Below, piece after piece: positions 8,303 through 16,820 of a stretch of 64,000 nt of DNA. This DNA comes from Desulfosporosinus acidiphilus SJ4 (GTDB lineage: Bacteria; Bacillota; Desulfitobacteriia; Desulfitobacteriales; Desulfitobacteriaceae), in assembly GCF_000255115.2 (NCBI RefSeq), contig NC_018068.1:2513977-2577976 (forward strand), written 5' to 3'. Each line of letters starts with the position of its first letter. The stretch's first letter is position 1. A program made the translations under genes and the position numbers. A model generated the notes under the pieces. That model did not search any database. It saw only the letters and a list, made by a program, of their open reading frames with translations, and had not been told where the DNA came from.

Positions 8303-9490
8303 TCAGGACCCCATAGTATAGTAACTTTTTTTCCCTATTTTTAAGTTTTTCCAAAAGTCTCTAGACAAAGGGGGCACCATTGAGACTACTGTCAGTTTTT
8401 GATTTACTTTGCGATAAACTTCAGTTTTAGCCGTTCTATGCAGCGTTATAACTTTTGAACGAGCTTGTTGAATAGTCAAAGAATCTTGATGAGTAATAAA
8501 TGATAAGCGCAGTTTGTATTTGGGTAGTTTTCCTTTAAATAAAATCTGAGTTAAGAATGATTGGCTAATGATAAAATTAAATGCTATGGATACAAATAAT
8601 CCGCATAGTGTATATCCTAACCACCCCACTGAAGGGAAAAGTTTAAGTGTTAAGTTTCCTATAGGTCTATGCAAATACATAATAATCAAGGAGTTTACAC
8701 CACAATAATTTAAAAAATTTCTTAGTTTTCCCTTAACTAAATTATTGCTAATAGCTAGAATAAAGATGGTAAAACATAGAGGAATTATTAAATCCCAAAT
8801 AAGAGATTTATAGTAAGAATCTTTCATGTTCATGTAGAAATCAATTCTAAAAGCAAAATTAATAAAAGTTAACAACAGACAAGCGATTCCACTAATAAAC
8901 ATAGCGGTTTTTGTTACTAAATATCGTATAATGTTTTTAGAGTAAAAACCAATAGCATAATATACTAAAGCTAAAGGAACTACATCGATATCCAATGGCA
9001 ACCAATACTGCTTAGTTATATCAACAATAGAATTAGGTATAACCTTTATTGAATATATATGAACAGCAATATATCCAAGAGAGAGGATTGCTATTACATA
9101 GGGCGTCTTAAAGTTACTTTTTAATTTGCTAAAAAGAAATTTACTGATTAACAATACTGGAATAAACCAAAATACGCCCCATACTGCTTTTCCACCATAA
9201 ATATAGTTTTTAAAGGACGATAAAAAGTTTCCTAAGGAAGCAATACCAGGATACATTAAAAAGTTGAATAATATATCTACCGCGGAAAAACTGAAATATG
9301 GTAAATAGAACTTGAAGAATTGTCTTTTGAAATCAATTCCATCTCGATATAATAATCCGCTGATTATAAAAAACGCCGGCATGTGGAACCAATACATATA
9401 CGGTGCATAAGGCCAAGGACTATGGGTTAATATGACACTGATGATTAACAGACCTTTGGCAATATCCAAATATTCCGTTCTCTTATCCAT
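8303..9490 (-). CDS. Acyltransferase 3 family membrane protein
   Basis: A 395-residue multi-pass protein. The N-terminus has LDIAKGLLIISVILTHS, which carries the conserved His of acyltransferase 3, and FHMPAFFIISGLLY, the hallmark second helix. About ten hydrophobic segments follow, up to residue ~335. The family O-acylates cell-surface carbohydrates. The last ~60 residues are basic, not membrane-like, and do not look like the family, so the C-terminus may be a read-through into altered sequence. GAGGT stands before the ATG. It converges with the racemase gene, 12 bases away. Confidence 0.75.
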   Translation of the reverse strand: MDKRTEYLDIAKGLLIISVILTHSPWPYAPYMYWFHMPAFFIISGLLYRDGIDFKRQFFKFYLPYFSFSAVDILFNFLMYPGIASLGNFLSSFKNYIYGGKAVWGVFWFIPVLLISKFLFSKLKSNFKTPYVIAILSLGYIAVHIYSIKVIPNSIVDITKQYWLPLDIDVVPLALVYYAIGFYSKNIIRYLVTKTAMFISGIACLLLTFINFAFRIDFYMNMKDSYYKSLIWDLIIPLCFTIFILAISNNLVKGKLRNFLNYCGVNSLIIMYLHRPIGNLTLKLFPSVGWLGYTLCGLFVSIAFNFIISQSFLTQILFKGKLPKYKLRLSFITHQDSLTIQQARSKVITLHRTAKTEVYRKVNQKLTVVSMVPPLSRDFWKNLKIGKKSYYTMGS

Positions 9491-9814
9491 TATTTACCTC
9501 GTATTAATTATTTTTTAATTTAAATTTGCAGGGATAGGATATGGCTTTTTTGAAGTGAATAACAATTGAATCGTCGATCCTAATCTTGCTTTGCGTTCAA
9601 AATGAAAGCCAATACAAATTCTTTTCTAAGTTTGTTACAACATTTTTCCTCCCTGAGTTTATAGTAAAAGGATAATACTTGTAGCTGAAAATGAGCTTAG
9701 AGAAAGCTGAAACTTTAATGAAAAAGCAAAACCCAGATTTATCCTGGAATCAGCTATAGAAAAAACGCAGGTGCATTATTAAATGTGTTATGTATGTCAA
9801 TAAGATTAATATTG
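9491..9814. other. Intergenic region between divergent acyltransferase and marR
   Basis: AT-rich, with no convincing gene on either strand. It should hold the promoter of the leftward acyltransferase gene. The right end merges into the marR promoter. Confidence 0.5.
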
Positions 9815-9843
9815 TTGAAGCGGAAACATAAGTTTAATATAAT
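9815..9843 (+). promoter_or_regulatory. Promoter of the marR-family gene, overlapping a probable operator
   Basis: TTGAAG (9815-9820), a 17-base gap and TATAAT (9838-9843). The spacer carries GGAAACATAA, which recurs in the large palindrome upstream of the MFS gene, so autoregulation by the MarR protein is likely. Confidence 0.65.
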
Positions 9844-9878
9844 ATTGTTAATGCACCAACGGATGGAGGTACGAGGCC

Positions 9879-10367
9879 ATGACTATGACCAAAGAGGAAA
9901 TGCTCACAATGGGCTTGAGGGACTTATACAACAAGATTGTTTTTATTAATAGGAAGATGGAAGATAGTCTCAAGGGTTATAAATCTTCTGAAGTACATTG
10001 CATCGAATACATTGGAAAAAATGAGGATTCCAACGTGACAAAACTTGCGGAGTCCTTTTATATGACTAGGGGAGCCATAAGTAAAATAGCTAAGAAACTT
10101 ATAAACAAAGGCGTTATCGAAAGCTACCAGAAGCCGGTTAATAAGAAAGAAATCTATTTTCGCTTGACTCAGAGAGGGAAGGAAATTTATAACGTGCACG
10201 AGGAACTTCATAAAGAGTTTCATGAGCGGGATAAAGTCGTATTTGAGCAGGTAACTGAGGAACAATTTGATATGATGCTTAGTTTCGTAGAGACGTATCG
10301 AAGACATTTGGATGCGGAAATAAAGAAGCAAGAAGAAGATATAGCAAATCGAAATGATTTCGAATAA
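9879..10367 (+). CDS. MarR-family transcriptional regulator
   Basis: A 162-residue winged-helix protein. The recognition region reads VTKLAESFYMTRGAISKIAKKL (residues ~54-75), followed by the wing segment PVNKKEIYFRLTQRGKE. Helical ends serve for dimerisation. MarR proteins bind palindromes as dimers and release them on binding aromatic or drug-like ligands. The next gene is an efflux transporter whose promoter carries a 20-bp inverted repeat sharing a motif with this gene's own promoter. It therefore most likely represses both itself and the transporter. The gene ends in its own terminator, so the two genes are separate units. Confidence 0.9.
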   Translation: MTMTKEEMLTMGLRDLYNKIVFINRKMEDSLKGYKSSEVHCIEYIGKNEDSNVTKLAESFYMTRGAISKIAKKLINKGVIESYQKPVNKKEIYFRLTQRGKEIYNVHEELHKEFHERDKVVFEQVTEEQFDMMLSFVETYRRHLDAEIKKQEEDIANRNDFE

Positions 10368-10392
10368 TGGGTGGTATAAAAACATCCTAAAA

Positions 10393-10442
10393 GGGAGGGT
10401 ATCAAAACGCTGGAACATCAGCGCATGATACCCTCCTCTTTT
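10393..10442 (+). terminator. Terminator of the marR-family gene
   Basis: GGAGGGTATC pairs with GATACCCTCC (10394-10403 with 10427-10436), with an inner GCTG/CAGC stem, followed by TCTTTTATT. Confidence 0.8.
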
Positions 10443-10466
10443 ATTATTTACCAGGAAACATTATTA

Positions 10467-10529
10467 TTGACAAGGAAACAATACTGAACTAAACTATCTA
10501 TGTTGCCACGGAAACATAAATAGTTTAGT
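10467..10529 (+). promoter_or_regulatory. MFS promoter with a 20-bp palindromic operator
   Basis: TTGACA (10467-10472), 17 bases, then TAAACT (10490-10495). A near-perfect inverted repeat has left arm 10488-10507 and right arm 10510-10529, matching at 18 of 20 positions with a 2-base centre. It covers the -10 region and likely the start of transcription, so a bound regulator would block the polymerase. Confidence 0.7.
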
Positions 10530-10543
10530 GAGGAGAAATCTTA

Positions 10544-11791
10544 ATGAGCAGATTTAAATTAATTAATACACAACCTATTGAACAAATCGTTAATAGAAAT
10601 GCTTTAATATTCGGTCTAATTTCCGTACTTCTTTATGGTATAGGCTTCGGACTTACAACACCTGTTGTTCCATTTTTGGTACAACCCTTTTTTAAGAATG
10701 CTGGAAATCAGGCTATGGCTGTTGCACTGCTGACTTTCATCTATGCAATCTGCGTATTTCTGGCAGCTCCCGCGCTTGGAGCTTTGAGTGATCGGTACGG
10801 TCGCCGTCCGATACTCTTAGTATGCCTGTTGGGCTCCGCTGCCGGATATCTGATTTTTGGTATCGGCGGCGCTCTTTGGGTATTGTTTCTAGGGCGCATA
10901 ATAGACGGGCTTACAGGCGGAAATATAAGCACCATCTTAGCATATTTTGCCGATATCACGCCAGCGGATCAGCGAACAAAATACTTCGGATGGGCTGGCG
11001 CAGCTGCTGGAGCAGGCACCATCATCGGACCTAGTCTAGGCGGATTGCTTGCAAATTTTGGCTATTCTACTCCCGTGTACTTTGGAGCGATCATAACATT
11101 GTTAAATGTTGTCTATGGGGCCTTTTATATGCCTGAAAGTCTTTGCCAAGACCGCAGACTGAAGAAAATCTCCTTTGCGAGGTTGAATCCATTGACTCAA
11201 TTAGCAAGTATATTATCTATAAAAAACCTAAAATGGATTTTTATTGCGATCTTCTTGCTCGGTGTACCCTCCGGTTCTCTTCAAGCCCTATTTTCTCAAC
11301 TAGCCAAAGATACCTTTAAATGGGGACCCTGGATAATAGGAGTTATGTTCTCTATTCTCGGCGCCCTGGATATTATTACTCAAAGTCTTCTAATGCCCAA
11401 GCTCTTGATTAAACTCAAAGTATCGCAAATAGCAGTTCTTGGAATGCTCTCTGAAACTATAGCTTACGGTCTCATTGCAGTATCTGTTATATTCTCATCC
11501 TTTCCATTTTTTATTGCAGGTACAATTGTATACGGTTTTGGAGATGCCATTTTTGGTCCGTCTGTCAATGGGATACTTTCCAGTGCTGTCAGTTCTGAGG
11601 AACAAGGCAGGATTCAGGGAGGCAGTCAATCCGTTCAGGCTTTGACACGAATAATCGGGCCTATTCTTGGCGGCGAGTTGTATGTATCTCTGGGACATTT
11701 CGCCCCCGCCGTAATGGGTATAATTCTTGTGACAGCGGCAGTAACAGCTATACAAAAAGGTACACATAATCAGTTATGGGTTCAAGACTAA
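10544..11791 (+). CDS. MFS drug-efflux transporter (TetA/DHA1-like, 12 TM)
   Basis: A 415-residue major facilitator with 12 predicted helices. Motif A after helix 2 reads GALSDRYGRRPILL, and a helix-5 motif C-like segment, GAAAGAGTIIGPSLGG, is typical of proton antiporters. It probably exports a hydrophobic compound or antibiotic using the proton gradient. GAGGAG precedes the ATG. Expression is likely controlled by the MarR protein through the palindrome that overlaps its promoter. The substrate is unknown. Confidence 0.85.
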   Translation: MSRFKLINTQPIEQIVNRNALIFGLISVLLYGIGFGLTTPVVPFLVQPFFKNAGNQAMAVALLTFIYAICVFLAAPALGALSDRYGRRPILLVCLLGSAAGYLIFGIGGALWVLFLGRIIDGLTGGNISTILAYFADITPADQRTKYFGWAGAAAGAGTIIGPSLGGLLANFGYSTPVYFGAIITLLNVVYGAFYMPESLCQDRRLKKISFARLNPLTQLASILSIKNLKWIFIAIFLLGVPSGSLQALFSQLAKDTFKWGPWIIGVMFSILGALDIITQSLLMPKLLIKLKVSQIAVLGMLSETIAYGLIAVSVIFSSFPFFIAGTIVYGFGDAIFGPSVNGILSSAVSSEEQGRIQGGSQSVQALTRIIGPILGGELYVSLGHFAPAVMGIILVTAAVTAIQKGTHNQLWVQD

Positions 11792-11851
11792 CTACAAAAA
11801 TGAAGACGTCATAATAATAGCGTTACTCACTAAAAATGACTGGATACTAAG

Positions 11852-11880
11852 TTGTATTCAAATCCTCGATCAACTATAAT
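11852..11880 (+). promoter_or_regulatory. Promoter of the DUF5714 selenoprotein gene
   Basis: TTGTAT (11852-11857), a 17-base gap and a perfect TATAAT (11875-11880), 30 bases before the ATG at 11910. This supports transcription starting upstream of the in-frame TGA. Confidence 0.65.
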
Positions 11881-11909
11881 TGTGATATAAGCAGCGGGAG
11901 AGGAGCATT

Positions 11910-12713
11910 ATGATGGATATTAACAAAACAGCCTTCTCAGGTTCCAGCGATTGCTGAGGCAGTTCATCCAGTGTTGGTCAGCACAATGAAACTCAAACCG
12001 AGAACTGCCAAATTTGCGGAGGTCCATTAGAATATACCAATTCAGGGCGGGAACTAGCTTGCATTCAATGCGGCAAAATTGAAATAGCCAACATCTTCTG
12101 TCCCGATGGACACTATGTCTGCGATGAATGTCACGGAAAGGGCCTTTGGTCAGCTGTCAAAGACTTTGTTTTGAGTACCGACTCAACAAACCCTTTGGAA
12201 ATAGCTGAGTCTCTGATGACACAGCGTAATATACCTATGCTCGGTTGTGAAAATGCTTGGATTGCTGCAGGAGCTTTGATGGCAGCAATTAAGAATGAAG
12301 GGTCGATCAGGGTTACAAATGAACAAATTGTGGAATCCTTGAATCGAACGAAGAAACAAGCCATTGGAGGTTATTGCGGGCTGACGGGAGTCTGTGGAAT
12401 TGTTCCGGCTATTGGTGCCTGTTTTAGCGTCTTATTAGATGCGGCTTGTCCTAAAGACCAAGAAACGGCAATGACTATGAGAGCTGCTGGGAGAATTGTT
12501 GCAAGAATTGCTGATGAAACTGGTCCTTGTTGCTGCAAGAACTTTGTCAGAACCGGATTAAGTGAAGCGATCAATGTAGTCAAGGAGTATTTTGATATTG
12601 TTTTACCAGTACCCAGTAAGGCAATTATTTGTAACCACAGTTCGCGGCACCCTCACGGATGTAGAAAATCCAAATGTTCGTATTTTCAGATAAACGAAAT
12701 ATCCCAAAATTAA
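11910..12713 (+). CDS. DUF5714-family protein, probable selenoprotein with UGA-encoded Sec at codon 16
   Basis: The DUF5714 frame is open from ATG 11910 (good GAGAGGAG site) except for TGA at 11955-11957. It reads SGSSDC-(TGA)-GSSSS, a Cys-Sec-Gly redox-like motif. After the TGA there is no ATG, GTG or TTG until 12171, which would delete the conserved zinc-like cysteines (CQICGG, CIQCG, FCPDGHYVCDECH). The rest matches DUF5714: GGYCGLTGVCG, GPCCCKNFVRTGL and a Cys-rich C-terminus. A SECIS-like hairpin follows the TGA. With Sec the protein has 267 residues. The biochemical role of DUF5714 is not established. If the TGA is a true stop, this would be a pseudogene. Confidence 0.8.
11955..12009 (+). 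promoter_or_regulatory. UGA codon and bacterial SECIS-like hairpin
   Basis: The TGA (11955-11957) is followed at once by GGCAGTTC (11958-11965), which pairs with GAACTGCC (12002-12009). Inside, GTGTT (11971-11975) pairs with AGCAC (11980-11984) around a GGTC loop. An apical GGU loop about 20 bases after the UGA is what SelB recognises in known bacterial SECIS elements. Confidence 0.75.
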
Positions 12714-12728
12714 TAAATCATCTCTAAG

Positions 12729-12760
12729 ACCGCTGAACCTTTCTGGTTCAGCGGTTTGCT
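12729..12760 (+). terminator. Terminator of the DUF5714 gene
   Basis: ACCGCTGAACC (12729-12739) pairs perfectly with GGTTCAGCGGT (12745-12755), followed by a short T-rich tail. Confidence 0.7.
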
Positions 12761-12987
12761 ATGCGGAGTTTTTCTTAGATGTGATAAACTTAAAAACGCT
12801 ATGAAATGTTTGTAGAAAATATATTACTTATTAAAAGAGAGAAATTGCTAGCACGTTATTGAAGGAGTACAATCGAATTGCGTCGAATATTGTATGTCAA
12901 GGAACAAATGTTTTCATATTTTGATCAAAGCCATGATTAGATTGTAAGTAATACCAAGGGATGCGTGTTGAGAAGAGGTAAGGGGTT

Positions 12988-15444
12988 ATGGGGATTAGAC
13001 TTAAGACATTTTTTGTCATTACTGCAGGTGCACTGGCCGTTGCTCTAGTTATGTTAGGTGCAATTAGAATGTTTTTAATCGATAACTTATTAAGTCAAGA
13101 AGATCAAATCATAAAGCAAAATTATAAAAGCATTTCTATTATGTTAAACTCAAGACAGAATTCTTTAAAAAGCACCCTCCTAGATTGGGCAAAATGGGAT
13201 GACACATTCAATTTTATCAGGGACGATAATCAAGCATATATTAATAACAATTTACAGAATTCAACATTTACTGATTTATCACTTAATATGATGATGTTTT
13301 TAAATAATGATGGAAAGGTTATTTACGCTAAAGGTTATGATCTTGAGAATGGTGTTAAAACTTCAATTGATTCAAGTATTATTAGTTACATCAATAAAAG
13401 TCAAAAAAAATTATCGGGTATTCAAGGAAATGACGTCCTTGCAGGCATGCTTATGGTTTCGAACCGACCTATGATTATTCTTATTTCCTCAATTACTCAG
13501 TCTAATGAGAAACCTCCTGCCGACGGCTATCTTATTATTGGGCAATACTTAGATAAAAGCTTCTTGAATTATCTGGATGATGTTACTCATGAGACCATAG
13601 ATATTGGAAGCGTTAATCCAAGCCAAGCAACACCCTCTGACGATGGTTTAGTTATTAAAAAAAGCCAAACCCTGATAATGGCTACTACCTATGTTAAAGA
13701 TCTTAATGGAAATCCGGATATTTCAATAACCATGAAGAGGGAAAGGAATATTTATGATCAGGGAATAAAAACTCTGAATTTATTTAGATGGGTGTTTTTA
13801 GCAGGATTATTTACGATAATCCTAATTTGCATACTCGTAATCGATCGAACGATACTTAAACGTCTGCGCAAGCTCTATAGTTTTGTCCACGAGGTAGGCA
13901 TAAGAAAAGACGTATGGTCAAGAATAGAACTTAGTGGAAAGGATGAAATCTCGAAGTTAGCGACAGCAATAAATCATATGCTTGAAGAAATTAAAATGGC
14001 TTATAAAGATATTGAAGAAGGAGAAGAACGATTCAGGTTAACAATGGAAGCGACCAATGATGGGTTCTGGGATCTGAGAATTGAGGATATGAATCTTTAT
14101 ATCAATTCTGAGTGGTTAAGGTTAGTTGGTGATGAAACTCTTGATCAGGACGACCTTTACAAAAAATACTTCCGCCCAGTTAAAGTAGATGAATCAACGA
14201 TCAATAATGCCTTAGATGAGTGTATTCGTGGGGACAAGGAATATTTACATGAAGAATACAGTGTATTCAAAAATAATGGCGAACAGATTTGGATCTTAAA
14301 TCGTGGTAAAGTCGTTGAATATGATTCTTCAGGAAAGCCTAAACGTGTGGTGGGGACTTTTTCAGATATTACTACGCAAAAACGGATTGAGCAAGAATTG
14401 TATATATTAAGTTATACTGATAAGTTAACCGGCCTAAAAAATAGAGCGTATATGGAGAAAGTACTTGAAAGTCTCGATGGATCCATAGAATCTAAATATC
14501 AAATCCTAATGGGGGATTTAAATGGATTGAAATATACTAATGATACCTATGGACATAATCAGGGTGATAAGTTATTGTGTCAAATTTCTGAGATCCTTAA
14601 GAGAAGTTGCTCAGTGAGTGATATTATCGCTCGTTGGGGTGGAGATGAATTTATTATTCTCATTAAAGATAAGGATCAATCGTATTGTCAAGAAATTATA
14701 AAAAAGATTAAAAGCGAATGTAGAAATATATCCCCGAATCTTCCTGTAAAATTAAGTATTGCAATTGGCAGCGCTGAAAAGAATGGTAATTACAAAAGTA
14801 AAGATATTATTAAAATTGCTGAAGAAAGAATGTACCAAAATAAACTTTTAGAAAGTACAAGCCTGAGAAGTTCAACGCTCTTATCCCTTGAAAGAACCCT
14901 TTTTGAAAAAGATCAAGAAACAGAAGAACATGCAGCGAGATTGAAAATTATGTGCGTGAAAATTGGTGAGGAAATGGGATTTTCGCAATACGAACTTGAT
15001 GAATTAGCATTGTTTGCAATGCTCCATGATATTGGCAAAATTGCGATTCCAGATCATATATTAATGAAACCGGACAAGCTCTCCGCTGAAGAGTGGGATA
15101 TCATGAAAAAACATTCGGAAATAGGTTTTCGTATTGCTGAGTCAACGCCGGAACTGTCGCATATCGCCAAATATATTCTTTCTCATCATGAACGTTATGA
15201 TGGGAAGGGATATCCTAATAGCTTAAAGGGCGAACAGATACCAAAGATGGCAAGAATATTAAGCATAGTTGATTCTTTTGATGTCATGACGAATACTAGA
15301 CCATACAAAGCTGCCGTTAGTGTTGAAGAGGCAATTGAAGAATTAAAAGCATGTTCGGGAAAACAATTTGATCCTGTTATTGTTGAAGTATTCCTAAAGC
15401 TATTGATGAACGGTAATTTAGTAGACAATAATATAACATCGTAG
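12988..15444 (+). CDS. CHASE4-HAMP-PAS-GGDEF-HD-GYP cyclic-di-GMP signalling protein
   Basis: An 818-residue membrane sensor. The N-terminal helix is followed by a periplasmic CHASE4-like domain (LLDWAKWDDTFNF, about 60-240), a second helix (~265-285) and HAMP. A PAS domain (~345-470) precedes GGDEF with an intact RWGGDEF (~548-554), then HD-GYP with LHDIGK (~677) and HHERYDGKGYP (~735). GGDEF makes c-di-GMP and HD-GYP degrades it, so both activities may be present and switched by extracellular and PAS signals. It is a single gene. The ATG at 12988 follows GAGGTAAGGGG. Confidence 0.9.
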   Translation: MGIRLKTFFVITAGALAVALVMLGAIRMFLIDNLLSQEDQIIKQNYKSISIMLNSRQNSLKSTLLDWAKWDDTFNFIRDDNQAYINNNLQNSTFTDLSLNMMMFLNNDGKVIYAKGYDLENGVKTSIDSSIISYINKSQKKLSGIQGNDVLAGMLMVSNRPMIILISSITQSNEKPPADGYLIIGQYLDKSFLNYLDDVTHETIDIGSVNPSQATPSDDGLVIKKSQTLIMATTYVKDLNGNPDISITMKRERNIYDQGIKTLNLFRWVFLAGLFTIILICILVIDRTILKRLRKLYSFVHEVGIRKDVWSRIELSGKDEISKLATAINHMLEEIKMAYKDIEEGEERFRLTMEATNDGFWDLRIEDMNLYINSEWLRLVGDETLDQDDLYKKYFRPVKVDESTINNALDECIRGDKEYLHEEYSVFKNNGEQIWILNRGKVVEYDSSGKPKRVVGTFSDITTQKRIEQELYILSYTDKLTGLKNRAYMEKVLESLDGSIESKYQILMGDLNGLKYTNDTYGHNQGDKLLCQISEILKRSCSVSDIIARWGGDEFIILIKDKDQSYCQEIIKKIKSECRNISPNLPVKLSIAIGSAEKNGNYKSKDIIKIAEERMYQNKLLESTSLRSSTLLSLERTLFEKDQETEEHAARLKIMCVKIGEEMGFSQYELDELALFAMLHDIGKIAIPDHILMKPDKLSAEEWDIMKKHSEIGFRIAESTPELSHIAKYILSHHERYDGKGYPNSLKGEQIPKMARILSIVDSFDVMTNTRPYKAAVSVEEAIEELKACSGKQFDPVIVEVFLKLLMNGNLVDNNITS

Positions 15445-15489
15445 AAGCGACATTATTCTGGGTTCCCATAGAAGGGAGAGATAAATATA

Positions 15490-15527
15490 GGATATAACCG
15501 ATTGCCTCAGCTTGATCGGTTATATCC
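15490..15527 (+). terminator. Long hairpin after the c-di-GMP gene
   Basis: GGATATAACCGAT (15490-15502) pairs with ATCGGTTATATCC (15515-15527). A 13-bp stem stands 45 bases after the stop codon, but the T-run is poor, so efficient termination is uncertain. The stretch from here to 15764 shows no gene. Confidence 0.5.
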
Positions 15528-15764
15528 TAGAGATCTTTCAGACGAAATATTAACCTTTAAGTAGTTAAAAACTTCAAATCAGTTAAAATGTTATCCGAAG
15601 GTCAGTGATGATCAGATTTGAGGGTTGAGTAAAATACCGGAAGAGGGTATACTAAACATCAGGAAAGGTCAGGGCAAACGCCAATAAAACAAAGTCAGAA
15701 CATAGTATAAAATCAAAACTGAATTAATAGATGTTTAAACCGAAGATGTGAAGTGCCATAATGA

Positions 15765-16052
15765 TACCTTCCAAAATCCACCGTACATGGAGGAATTCTT
15801 TCCACTTTGTTGGATACCACCATGACCGCTGCGGTACTCACAACACTTCCGCATAACATAACCTGCTCGACAGTTGAAGTTAAGGTTAATTTTATTAAAC
15901 CAGTCAATGCAGAAAGTAAACTTTTGCGTTGTGAGGCCAAGCCTATCCATATAGGAAGAAAGCTAGCCACTGTTGAAGGTCGCATAATAGGGGAAAATAA
16001 TGAATTATATGCTCATGGGGTGAGCACATGTATGATTATCAAAGTTGGTTAA
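15765..16052 (+). pseudogene. 5'-truncated PaaI-type hotdog thioesterase remnant
   Basis: An open frame bounded upstream by TAA TGA encodes STVHGGILSTLLDTTM, the active-site helix motif of PaaI/YbgC-like thioesterases, and then the rest of the hotdog fold up to MIIKVG. About 40 N-terminal residues of the family are missing. There is no ATG, and the first possible start (TTG 15807) lies inside the catalytic helix without a ribosome site. The upstream DNA has stops in all frames, so this looks like a decayed gene. Confidence 0.65.
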
Positions 16053-16141
16053 CCACCAATGTTGATAATTCTAAGCTTGAGTCAAGACGCGAATATTAAA
16101 TTAATTAGAAGGCTTCTTCTAAATTCAAAGGAGGAACATTG

Positions 16142-16474
16142 ATGAGTACTTATAATTTCAAGGTTAGTATGTCTCCCATCGAAGCATTGGATATAGTCAA
16201 GCAAAATGTGGATGCTGATCTTGTACATGAGGAAATTCATGATTTAGGTAATGGAAATTACATCGGGACATTAATATTTGAAAAATATTATATGCGTGTA
16301 AAGAATAGGGTGGCACTCGTCGTAATAATCGATAATATTTATGGACAAACGGACGTAAGATCAATAGCCACAGGAAGTTCAGAAGGGATGATTTTCAACT
16401 TTGATTGGGGTGCCGCAGATTCCTTTGCCAGCAGCGTAAAAGACATTCTTGATGACTTTATCATTCAATCGTAA
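16142..16474 (+). CDS. DUF6054-like small cytoplasmic protein
   Basis: A 110-residue protein. ATG 16142 is preferred over the adjacent TTG because AAAGGAGG then lies 7 bases away. It contains DADLVHEEIHDLGNGNYIGT, EKYYMRVKNRVAL and FNFDWGAADSF, which I associate with the DUF6054 family of Firmicutes. There is no signal or membrane segment. Its function is unknown. It stands alone, with its own terminator. Confidence 0.65.
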   Translation: MSTYNFKVSMSPIEALDIVKQNVDADLVHEEIHDLGNGNYIGTLIFEKYYMRVKNRVALVVIIDNIYGQTDVRSIATGSSEGMIFNFDWGAADSFASSVKDILDDFIIQS

Positions 16475-16525
16475 TTACCTAAGGGCTAAATCGGAAAATT
16501 TCGAACTCATATTTTAGCTTTACTT

Positions 16526-16553
16526 AGCTGTTCTCATGAGAGAGCAGCTTTTT
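16526..16553 (+). terminator. Terminator of the DUF6054 gene
   Basis: AGCTG TTCTC pairs with GAGAG CAGCT around ATGA (16526-16549), followed by TTTTT. The following 200 bases hold a short open stretch (GHLVIGTPARVAG, about 16575-16653) without a start, which may be a gene remnant. Confidence 0.65.
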
Positions 16554-16820
16554 ATAATGATCGCATATCTTCTAAAGGGCATCTAGTAATCGGAACTCCG
16601 GCAAGAGTTGCTGGCCTTCAAGCTCATACAATTATTCGGGCCTTGTTTTTATAAAAGAGTAAATAAGAATAAGAAATGCTCAGTAGAAGGAAATTAAAAT
16701 TCACATATCGAAATACCTTATCTTAAGTAGATACGTCTGTTATGATAATTCTCTTGGATGTGGATGGAAGAAAGTTCAAAAGTAACTATATTAAAATGTG
16801 TCCTTGGTGAGGTGATCAGC

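Noticed and set aside
12171-12713. DUF5714 gene starting at TTG 12171
   Set aside because: It would remove the conserved cysteines, has no ribosome site, and ignores the open upstream frame with promoter, RBS and SECIS-like hairpin.
15807-16052. Thioesterase gene starting at TTG 15807
   Set aside because: The start lies inside the active-site helix and the homologous frame begins earlier at a stop; treated as a remnant.
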